Positions 18,146 through 26,071 of a stretch of DNA of 64,000 bases are shown piece after piece. The notes beneath the pieces are model-generated. The model was not told the origin of the DNA and did no database searches. It saw nothing but the letters and a program-made list of their open reading frames with translations. Origin of the DNA: CAYVVD01 sp964454975 (GTDB taxonomy: Bacteria; Bacteroidota; Ignavibacteria; Kapaibacteriales; UBA2268). The stretch covers positions 67,453-131,452 of the forward strand of contig CAYVVD010000008.1 in NCBI GenBank assembly GCA_964454975.1, given 5' to 3'. Position numbers and translations under genes: made by a program. How positions within the stretch are numbered: position 1 is the first letter of the stretch; every line of letters starts with the position of its first letter.

Positions 18146-19741
18146 ATGCCAAGACATTATTTTACTTTGTTGAAAATTTGTGAAGAGCTGAGAGAATTAA
18201 CCGGCCTACAGGTAGCTGAGTGCTTCACTCAGGAGAAGGACACACTTGTAATCAGCTTCGGAAATGAAAATATTAAGCATCTCTTTTTTTCTGCTGACAC
18301 AAAATTTCCATGTATTTTTATAAGGGACAAATTCAGTCGTGCCCGCATGAATACTCTTGACCTGCTACCATCAATTATTGGAGATTACCTGCAGGATGCA
18401 GGAATTGTTGAAGGGAACCGGTTGATAAAGCTCACATTCGTTCATACAATTGCCTATGCAGTACTATTTGGTGGCGCAAAGAGTAATTTTTACGTCTGCG
18501 ACTCAGAAAACCGCATTATTGATTCATTGAATGAAACGGCAAAAAACCGGGGGAATTTATTTGAGATACCCCGTCCGGGAAGTATTAACTTCACTGAATC
18601 ACAGAAAATTTCAAAGCTAATATCCGGGCCACCATTAAATCTAGGTAAAGTATATGCAATCCCTTTTATGGAGAAGTTTGGAATAGACCACTCAGCATTG
18701 ATTGATAAAATGACAGGAAAGGAAGTCGAAAGGATAATTAAGGCTGCAGGAGAATTTAAAGCTGATTGTCTCAAATCAGATGATTTCGGAATTTATAGTG
18801 ATAATAACAAGCTGTTTATTTCACTCATTGATCAGGGAAATTTATATCAACCGGCGGGACGATATGACTCCGCATCAAAAGCAGTACAACGCTGGTATGC
18901 AATGTCCCGTGCGGGAGCTGAGTTCAGGCCGGAAAAGCAAAAACTTGAGAAGATCATTGAGCGATTCATCAAAAAAGCTGAGGGTAATTTAAAAGCAGCA
19001 GAAAACAGGGAGATTAGCCTTGAGCGAGAGAGAAAATACAGGGAATACGGGACTATGCTGCTTGCAATGCCGAATCCCAGGGAAATGCCCGGGGATTTGA
19101 TTGAGGCAAAAGATGAAGAAAGTAATATTATAAAGATTCCGACTAACAGCAAAAAGACGATAATAGAAAACGGGGAAGAATATTTCCGAAAGGCAAAAAA
19201 TACAAAGCGCGAATCAGAATTGCTTGAAGAGCGAATTCCCGGCATAGAAATAAAACTGAATATAGCAAATACTATATTGAATAATCTTAATGAAGCTGGG
19301 ACGCTCAAAGACCTGGAAAAAGTCAAAAAAAGAATTAGTGTAGAACTCGGAATTAAGATGGAAAACGAAGAACAAAGGCCTGAAAACAAATTCAGGCAAT
19401 TCGAGCTTGAAGAAGGTTACATTTTGTATGTAGGAAAAAATGCCGCCAATAATGACGAGCTTACAATCAGATTTGCAAAGCCAAACGACATCTGGTTGCA
19501 TGCACGCGGCTCGGGCGGTTCTCATTGTGTGCTGCGAGGACCGGGCAAGGACAAGCCACCAAAGCATGTAATTAAAGCTGCGGCAGCCATCGCTGCATAT
19601 TATTCACAGGCCCGTAACGCTGGCTACACACCGGTTGCATGGACATACAAGAAATACGTCCGTAAGCCAAAAGGCGCAAATACAGGCTCCGTTACAATAT
19701 CACGCGAGGATGTTATTATGGTAGAGCCGGGGCTGCCATGA
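18146..19741 (+). CDS. rqcH: NFACT-family ribosome quality control protein (RqcH/FbpA-like)
   Basis: N-terminal NFACT-N domain (about 1-240), a long coiled coil with Glu/Lys-rich helices (about 250-410), and a C-terminal NFACT-R domain (about 415-531: LYVGKNAANNDELT, IWLHARGSGGSHCVLR, ARNAGYTPVAWT, VTISREDV). In Bacillus, RqcH binds obstructed 50S subunits and recruits tRNA-Ala to add C-terminal alanine tails. The position of the conserved DR pair of NFACT-N reads Asn91-Arg92 (GNRLIKLTF), so whether tailing activity remains is uncertain. The gene stands alone. Confidence 0.85.
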   Translation: MPRHYFTLLKICEELRELTGLQVAECFTQEKDTLVISFGNENIKHLFFSADTKFPCIFIRDKFSRARMNTLDLLPSIIGDYLQDAGIVEGNRLIKLTFVHTIAYAVLFGGAKSNFYVCDSENRIIDSLNETAKNRGNLFEIPRPGSINFTESQKISKLISGPPLNLGKVYAIPFMEKFGIDHSALIDKMTGKEVERIIKAAGEFKADCLKSDDFGIYSDNNKLFISLIDQGNLYQPAGRYDSASKAVQRWYAMSRAGAEFRPEKQKLEKIIERFIKKAEGNLKAAENREISLERERKYREYGTMLLAMPNPREMPGDLIEAKDEESNIIKIPTNSKKTIIENGEEYFRKAKNTKRESELLEERIPGIEIKLNIANTILNNLNEAGTLKDLEKVKKRISVELGIKMENEEQRPENKFRQFELEEGYILYVGKNAANNDELTIRFAKPNDIWLHARGSGGSHCVLRGPGKDKPPKHVIKAAAAIAAYYSQARNAGYTPVAWTYKKYVRKPKGANTGSVTISREDVIMVEPGLP

Positions 19742-19775
19742 TGGATATAATCAAAAATGTAGATTATTTATTTCC

Positions 19776-21102
19776 CTAATATCTATTCTTCCAAAATCTT
19801 CTCAATCGCTTTGCAAACTCAGCTTCCCTGCCTTTGTCGCCGGGTTTGTAATAGCTTTTTACTTCAAACTCTTCAGGGAAGTACTTAACATCAACCATTG
19901 CATCGGGATAGTCATGCGGATATTTGTATTCTTTACCGTAGCCTTCCTGTTTCATAAGGCGGGTAGGAGCGTTCCTCAGGTAGAGGGGAACTGTGGCTAC
20001 GGGTGATTCTTTCATTTCTGCGGTTGAAGACATCAATGCATTGTAGGAAGCGTTTGATTTCTCACAGGAAGCGAGGTAAGTAACGCCCTGCGCAATATTT
20101 ATTGCCGCCTCAGGAAGCCCTATTATCTCCACCGCACGAAATACTGAAACGGCAATTACAAGCGCCATAGAATCCGCATTGCCCACATCTTCACTTGCAA
20201 ATATAACCATACGGCGGGCTATGAACTTAGGGTCTTCACCGGCTTCGAGCATCTTGGATAGCCAGAGCAATGCAGCGTCAGGGTCAGAGCCTCTCATTGA
20301 TTTGATGAAAGCAGAGATATTGTCGTAGTGATTATCTCCTTTTTTATCGTACCGGGCATATTTCTGCTGGATTGCCTTTTCGGTCAAATCGCGTGTTATT
20401 AAGACTTTATCACCGGATTTATCTGCAAGGCGCAGCGACAACTCGATTGCATTCAGAGCTGTTCGGGCATCGCCACCCGCAATGTTAACCAGGAAATCTG
20501 TTGATTCAATTTCAATATTATGCTTAGAAAGGATAGCATCTTTTTCCAGAGCTTGGTTTATTACTTTTACAATATCCTTATCCTTCAAAGGCAGCAGCCT
20601 GTAAACCTGGCAGCGGCTCAAAAGTGCAGGATTAACTTCAAATGAAGGATTTTCAGTTGTAGCGCCTACAATTATTATTTCCCCACTCTCAACAGCATGC
20701 AGAAATGCATCCTGCTGGGCTTTGTTAAAACGGTGTATCTCGTTCAATAAAAAGCAGAGTCCTCTTCCCTGAGCGGTTAAGAGAGCGTGCCTTATTAATT
20801 ATTTCACGGACTTCTTTTACACCCGAATCAATTGCAGACATTCGCTCGAAGTTATAAGATGCCATTTCGGCAATCATAAGTGCAAATGTAGTTTTTCCTG
20901 TACCGGGCGGCCCCCAGAAGATAATAGAAGGGAATCTGCCGGATTCAAAAAATCTTCGCAGGGGCGCTCCTTTGGCTGTCAGATGCTCCTGGCCGAAAAC
21001 ATCGTCAAGTGATTTAGGTCGCATTCGCTCTGCAAGCGGAGCAAATTCAGGATTTACACCCTTGTTTTTAGTTCCGCCGGCTCCCGGGAATAATTCACTC
21101 AT
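19776..21102 (-). pseudogene. rarA: Replication-associated recombination protein RarA, frameshifted
   Basis: AAA+ ATPase of the RarA/MgsA/WRNIP1 family acting at stalled forks. The N-terminal piece (20725-21102, 125 codons) has PLAERMRPKSLDDVFGQEHL and Walker A GPPGTGKT. It breaks just before Walker B: the frame reads LLFIERDTPF-stop, while the second piece (19776-20747) starts NEIHRFNKAQQDAF, the Walker B/sensor continuation. Removing one base at the T5 run (A5 at 20749-20753 on the plus strand) or the G after it restores a full-length ~440-residue protein, with sensor I (TTENPSF) and the C-terminal RarA domain intact. A single-base assembly error is the simplest reading. Confidence 0.85.
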
Positions 21103-21191
21103 TTTAATTGTCTGTAAGTTCCTATTTAATATACAATTCAGCTATGAAATAATCGGTTAATAAGTCATTATTATATCAATATTTGTAAATA

Positions 21192-22343
21192 ATGAGCAAA
21201 GAAACAGCTGAATACAAAGATAAGTTATTTTCATTCAGGCATTTACTGCACAAGCATCCTGAATTATCTCATAATGAGAAGGAGACAAAAAACAGAATAA
21301 TTAACTTCTTAAAAGAATTCCCGCCTGATAATATTATTGAGAATATAGGCGGCTATGGTTTAGCAGCTGTTTATAATGGAATTGAACCGGGGCAGACTGT
21401 AGCTGTCCGCACGGATATGGATGCCCTGCCTATAGATGATAATATTGATAAAGAATATAAATCAATTTATGATGACGCCGGCCACAAATGCGGCCATGAC
21501 GGTCACATAGTTATGGTTAGCGGGCTTGCTCCACTGCTTTATAAAAAAAGAACAAGAACAGGAAGGGTTGTCCTTGTTTACCAGCCGGCCGAGGAAACAG
21601 GCGAAGGTGCTAACCTAATGCTTGCTGATGATAAGTTCAATGAAATTAATCCGGATTATTTCTTTGCACTTCACAACTTGCCGGGATTTAAAAAAGGAGA
21701 TATCATTATTAGAAAAGGTGTGTTTGCATCTGCTTCGGTTGGGCTGACAATCAACTTAAAAGGCGCCACATCACATGCAGGAGAGCCTGTTTACGGAAGG
21801 AACCCGGCGCTTGCGGCATCCCAGATTGTACAGAGCCTCCTTTCAATTCCTACGATGAACACTCCGCTGCACGAAGCTGCCCTGATAACACCTGTTCAGG
21901 TAAAAGTCGGACGGAAGGCATTCGGAACATCTGCAGGAGATGCGGAACTTATGTTTACTCTGCGTGCACATTCAGACAAAACATTGAAAAATATTTCTGT
22001 AATTGCACTTCAACAGGCAAAACGAATAGCGCATGTATATGATCTGGGTATAAGCACAATTTGGGTTGAGCGATTTGATGCTGTTAAGAATGATAAAGAA
22101 TGTGTAAATATAATAAACGAGGCTGCGACAATGAATGGTCATAACTTAGAAGAGCTTGAACGGCCATTCCCCTGGTCTGAAGATTTTGGGTATTTCACCG
22201 GCAAGTTCAAGGGAGCATTGTTTGGGCTGGGAGCAGGGAAACATCACCCCGCGCTTCATAACGACGATTATGATTTCCCGGATGAAATTATTCAGAACGG
22301 TATCAACATGTTCCACAAAATAATCAGGAATATCCTTGACTGA
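21192..22343 (+). CDS. M20D-family amidohydrolase/carboxypeptidase
   Basis: Metal-dependent hydrolase of N-acyl amino acids or similar amides (hippurate hydrolase/IAA-amino acid hydrolase type), probably cytosolic. Metal ligands are visible in KCGHDGH, QPAEETGEGA and FALHNLPG. The dimerisation 'lid' domain is the mid-region starting VGLTINLKGATSHAG, and the last ligand His lies in GAGKHHPALH. Length (383) is normal. It is followed closely by alanine racemase and is transcribed away from rarA. Confidence 0.85.
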   Translation: MSKETAEYKDKLFSFRHLLHKHPELSHNEKETKNRIINFLKEFPPDNIIENIGGYGLAAVYNGIEPGQTVAVRTDMDALPIDDNIDKEYKSIYDDAGHKCGHDGHIVMVSGLAPLLYKKRTRTGRVVLVYQPAEETGEGANLMLADDKFNEINPDYFFALHNLPGFKKGDIIIRKGVFASASVGLTINLKGATSHAGEPVYGRNPALAASQIVQSLLSIPTMNTPLHEAALITPVQVKVGRKAFGTSAGDAELMFTLRAHSDKTLKNISVIALQQAKRIAHVYDLGISTIWVERFDAVKNDKECVNIINEAATMNGHNLEELERPFPWSEDFGYFTGKFKGALFGLGAGKHHPALHNDDYDFPDEIIQNGINMFHKIIRNILD

Positions 22344-22383
22344 AGCAGCGTTTAACATAAAGAACAGGTTTTCATCTGATAAT

Positions 22384-23547
22384 ATGCTCTATACTTCGCA
22401 TATAGAACTAAGCAAGAGCGCTTTGAATAACAACATTCGTTTCATGCGAGACCAGGTCTGCAGGGGCGCTAAGTATTCAATGGTAATAAAGGCAAATGCA
22501 TATGGGCATGGGATTGAAGATCTGCTTCCGATGATAGAAGAAACCGGTGTTACTCATTTCTCAGTGTTCAGCATTGTCGAAGCAATGCGAGCCTACGAAG
22601 TAAAGCGCGACAGGTGCGAGCTAATGATTATGGGTTGGCTCGATTACGAAGGAATTGAATGGTGCATTGTTAATGATGTCTCGTTTTATGTTTTTACAAT
22701 TGACAGGCTGCTGCAAGCTAATAAAGCTTCAAAATACTTAAAAAAGCCCGCTAAGATTCATTTAGAGCTGGAAACAGGAATGCATAGGACCGGTTTCAAC
22801 GAAGAAGAACTCGACCAGGTTCTGCAAATTATCCATCTGAATCCTGAATGTTTTGAAGTTGAAGGATTATGCACTCACTTTGCGGGAGCTGAAACAATAA
22901 CAAATTATGAAAGAGTAAAATCTCAGATTAAAGTTTTTGACAGATTGAGCAGCGAACTTTATAACAAAGGAATCAAGCCCAAATACAGGCATACTGCATG
23001 CTCTGCTGCTGTACTAAATTATCCTGAAGCTGTAATGGATATGGTCAGGGTCGGGATTGCAAATTATGGTTTCTGGCCAAGCGACGAACTTCGTATGTAC
23101 AAGCTGCTCAATAAGGAGAAAAACGGCGAAGAACCTCTTGACCCGCTAAAACAAGTGCTAACATGGAAAAGCAAGGTAATGAGCATTAAGAGAGTTCCTT
23201 CAGGTGAGTATATCAGCTATGGCAAAACTTATCTGACAAACCGTGATAGTGTCATTGCTATAATTCCCGTCGGTTATGGCTATGGCTTTACACGCAACCT
23301 GAGCAACATGGGGCATATACTTTTGCACGGCAAGCGCGTCCCGGTAATCGGCCTTGTAAATATGAACATGATTGTAACGGATATTACTGACGTCGAAAAC
23401 GTAAAAGAAGGTGATGAGGTTGTGCTCATCGGTTCCCAGGAAGGCAGGTCAATTTCTGTCAGTTCTTTTGCCGATATGACAAACAGCCTCAATTATGAAC
23501 TTCTTACAAGGCTTCCGGCTCACATCCCACGTAAAATTGTAGATTGA
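22384..23547 (+). CDS. alr: Alanine racemase
   Basis: PLP enzyme making D-alanine for peptidoglycan. The PLP lysine sits in VIKANAYGHG, and the second catalytic base is the first Tyr of VGYGYGF (usual form GYADGY). HLELETGMHRTGF and HTACSAAVLNYP are further family blocks. I choose the ATG at 22384 (MLYTSHIELSKSAL), which gives 387 residues beginning at the normal family N-terminus. An upstream start at 22336 would overlap the amidohydrolase by 8 bp. The usual MDQ loop reads MNM (GLVNMNMIV), a variation also known in this part of the tree as far as I recall. Confidence 0.9.
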   Translation: MLYTSHIELSKSALNNNIRFMRDQVCRGAKYSMVIKANAYGHGIEDLLPMIEETGVTHFSVFSIVEAMRAYEVKRDRCELMIMGWLDYEGIEWCIVNDVSFYVFTIDRLLQANKASKYLKKPAKIHLELETGMHRTGFNEEELDQVLQIIHLNPECFEVEGLCTHFAGAETITNYERVKSQIKVFDRLSSELYNKGIKPKYRHTACSAAVLNYPEAVMDMVRVGIANYGFWPSDELRMYKLLNKEKNGEEPLDPLKQVLTWKSKVMSIKRVPSGEYISYGKTYLTNRDSVIAIIPVGYGYGFTRNLSNMGHILLHGKRVPVIGLVNMNMIVTDITDVENVKEGDEVVLIGSQEGRSISVSSFADMTNSLNYELLTRLPAHIPRKIVD

Positions 23548-23576
23548 AATAGAAAGTAGAATTTGTATATTCCGCC

Positions 23577-25196
23577 ATGAAAAGCAGCAAGTGGAATATT
23601 ATAATTATACTATCGCTGACTGTTTTTATTGCCTTCTTTATCAACCCTGTCTTAGAACTTCCACTATATGACGACTGGTCCTTTTCAAAGCCCGTAAAAA
23701 ATCTCACCGAGGGAGAGCCGCTCCAATTCACTGACTGGACTTCAATGAACCTGATTACCAATGTATTATGGGGCTATCTGTTCACATTGCCCGATGGTTT
23801 TTCTTTTACGGCGCTGAGGATTTCTACAATTGCGATAGGGATAATTGGATTAGTTTTTTTCTATTTACTGGCGGCCAAAGTTTTAAAAGATAAGCAAAAG
23901 GCTTTCCTTGCAACTTTATTTATATTGTTCAACCCGTATTTTCTCAGGTATCAATACAGTTTTAACACAGATGTTGTTTTTTTATCACTTGCTATTATAT
24001 CTCTTTATTTCTTTAGCTTAAGTATTGAAAGAGACAAATTGATTTATTATCTCTCAGGGATTTTCTTTGCAATTGCTGCGACTCTAAGCCGGCAGCCGGG
24101 CCTTTTGATACCGCTTGTATTTGGAATTGCTTACCTGGTTGACAGAAAAATTACCCGAAGCACATTAATCAAAGCAATCCTGCCAATTCTGTTAGTACTG
24201 TTGTCTTTGTTCCTGTACGCACGCTGGCTGGATAATATGTCTATCGCTCCAAAGCTTATGGATGCGGGCTTCGAGCGAATAATTACTCTGTATTCGAGGG
24301 GAATAATTGATGCTCTCCTAACACTCGCAATGAATATTTTCAACACTACGTCATTTCTTGGTTTGTTCACTTTCCCTTTGCTGATATTAAATTTTAGCAA
24401 AATTTATCGCTGGCTGGAATCTCAGAAACCCTTGCATACTGTAATAATAATACTTGAAGTTTTTATAATATTTCCATTTGCGATTGATTTGATAATAGAG
24501 CGAAGCATCCCCTTTGTTTTCGAGTTTTTGCTGTTCCCACTGTTTGAGCCGGGAGTTTATCACGATTCATTTAATTATGAGATTCAAAACGGATGGTATT
24601 CTGTCCCTCTTGCAGTATTGCTCTATTTCTCCTCTGTGTTAACAATATTAACTCTTATTGTTTACCTGAAAGAATTCAGTTCAATCAGGCAAAATAAATC
24701 GTTCATAATGATACTTCTTTTTGGATTAATTTACTCGGCGCTGATTATTAACACATACGTATTTAATAAATACCTGATAGTTTCAATCCCTGCATTTGTA
24801 CTAATGCTGCTTTATAATAAAAATACAAAGCAGGTGATTCTAATTACAGCTTTGTCAATCTTTGGGCTGGTTAGCGTATTATCTGCAGATACAAACCTAA
24901 CAAGATACAAGGCGAGAGAAAATGTATTGAATATTTTGCTCAACGATAAAAAAGTGAAACCAAAAGAAATTGACGGCTGGGTTGAGTTTAATGCCTGGCA
25001 TTTCTATGATTACGACTATGAGCCCAAAGAGAATAAAAGCTGGTACTGGGTGCAGGACGATAAATATAAAATACGCTTCAGGGAGGAAGAGGGCTACCGT
25101 TCTGTTTACTATATTGAATATGGTATATGGCTTCCACCATTCCGGGAAAGGTGCCATGCACTAAAAAGAATTGAGGATAAAGCCGATTCTGATTAA
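23577..25196 (+). CDS. Polytopic membrane glycosyltransferase, GT39/ArnT-like
   Basis: About a dozen hydrophobic helices across 539 residues. An early acidic pair in LPLYDDWSF after the first helix is the lipid-phosphosugar-dependent GT-C signature position (DD/DE in the first periplasmic loop). FNPYFLRYQYSFNTDV resembles the second acidic loop. GT-C enzymes transfer sugar from a polyprenyl-phosphate donor at the outer face of the inner membrane. The acceptor could be lipid A, a protein or a glycan; sequence does not decide. It lies 30 bp after alr. Confidence 0.65.
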   Translation: MKSSKWNIIIILSLTVFIAFFINPVLELPLYDDWSFSKPVKNLTEGEPLQFTDWTSMNLITNVLWGYLFTLPDGFSFTALRISTIAIGIIGLVFFYLLAAKVLKDKQKAFLATLFILFNPYFLRYQYSFNTDVVFLSLAIISLYFFSLSIERDKLIYYLSGIFFAIAATLSRQPGLLIPLVFGIAYLVDRKITRSTLIKAILPILLVLLSLFLYARWLDNMSIAPKLMDAGFERIITLYSRGIIDALLTLAMNIFNTTSFLGLFTFPLLILNFSKIYRWLESQKPLHTVIIILEVFIIFPFAIDLIIERSIPFVFEFLLFPLFEPGVYHDSFNYEIQNGWYSVPLAVLLYFSSVLTILTLIVYLKEFSSIRQNKSFIMILLFGLIYSALIINTYVFNKYLIVSIPAFVLMLLYNKNTKQVILITALSIFGLVSVLSADTNLTRYKARENVLNILLNDKKVKPKEIDGWVEFNAWHFYDYDYEPKENKSWYWVQDDKYKIRFREEEGYRSVYYIEYGIWLPPFRERCHALKRIEDKADSD

Positions 25197-25224
25197 ATTG
25201 CTTCTTTTGAAGCCGTTGGAATAA

Positions 25225-26004
25225 ATGAATCTGTTTTTTGCCGCTATAGGCCGTAAAATACTCAACTTTTTTGCTGAATTTGGCCAGATTACAATTCTTG
25301 CCTACCGGACCGGTAAATATTTCAGTAGAATATTCCGCGACCGCAAACTCGTACTTGAACAAATGGCAATAGTCGGTTCTGATTCGTTGCCCCTGGTTGT
25401 ATTAATTGGCACTTTCACCGGGGCTATTGCAGCGCTCCAGGCGACAAACCTCTTCGATAAATTCAACCTGATTAACATTGCTAAGCCCTTCATCGGCTCA
25501 TCTATTGCCACGGTTGTTTTCACTGAACTTACGCCTGTGCTAACTGCGCTGATTATCGCAGGACGTGTTGGTGGTGCAATGGCAGCACAGATTGGTACGA
25601 TGAAAGTGACCGAACAGATTGACGCTCTTGAAATGATGGCGATTGACAAACACAGGTTCCTTGGTATGCCTCGTGCTATTGCTGCGCTGACAATGATGCC
25701 CCTGCTTGCAGTATTTTCCAATGTTGTAGCCTTAATAGGCGGCTACGTTCTGACCTCGATAAAGTTTAATTTTCCCAGCTACCTTTTCTTTGATTCTGTT
25801 CAGAACTTCTTCGAACCCTGGGAAATCACCCTCGGCCTTATAAAATCATTCGTATTCGGAGGTGTAACGGCGCTTATTGGCGTTCATGTAGGTTTTTCAA
25901 CAACGGGTGGCGCCGAGGGCGTTGGCAATAGTACAGTCCGCTCATTTACGCTCTCAGCTTCCGCAATTCTTATACTTGACGCATTATTCGGTTATATTTT
26001 CTAA
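25225..26004 (+). CDS. mlaE: MlaE-family ABC transporter permease
   Basis: Inner-membrane permease of the MCE/Mla lipid transport system: an amphipathic N-terminus, then five or so helices with the conserved GTFTGAIAALQ, ELTPVLTALIIAGRVGGAMAAQIGTM and EQIDALEMMAID blocks. It moves phospholipids between inner and outer membrane with an MlaF ATPase and an MlaD-type MCE protein. Neither partner follows here (polA does), so they must be elsewhere. Length (259) is normal. Confidence 0.9.
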   Translation: MNLFFAAIGRKILNFFAEFGQITILAYRTGKYFSRIFRDRKLVLEQMAIVGSDSLPLVVLIGTFTGAIAALQATNLFDKFNLINIAKPFIGSSIATVVFTELTPVLTALIIAGRVGGAMAAQIGTMKVTEQIDALEMMAIDKHRFLGMPRAIAALTMMPLLAVFSNVVALIGGYVLTSIKFNFPSYLFFDSVQNFFEPWEITLGLIKSFVFGGVTALIGVHVGFSTTGGAEGVGNSTVRSFTLSASAILILDALFGYIF

Positions 26005-26071
26005 AATCATTACATATTTAGAATCTCTAAAAATCCTTATCTTTCTTTTTTGTCCACCAATCAAATGCAAA

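Noticed and set aside
20725..20760. Programmed ribosomal frameshifting in rarA
   Set aside because: The needed shift is +1 at a plain T5 run, with no slippery heptamer, stop-codon stimulator or hairpin. RarA is not known to use recoding.
25907..26071. Upstream extension of the DNA polymerase I frame by 55 codons
   Set aside because: It overlaps mlaE by almost 100 bp and adds sequence unlike PolI. ATG 26072 matches the family N-terminus.
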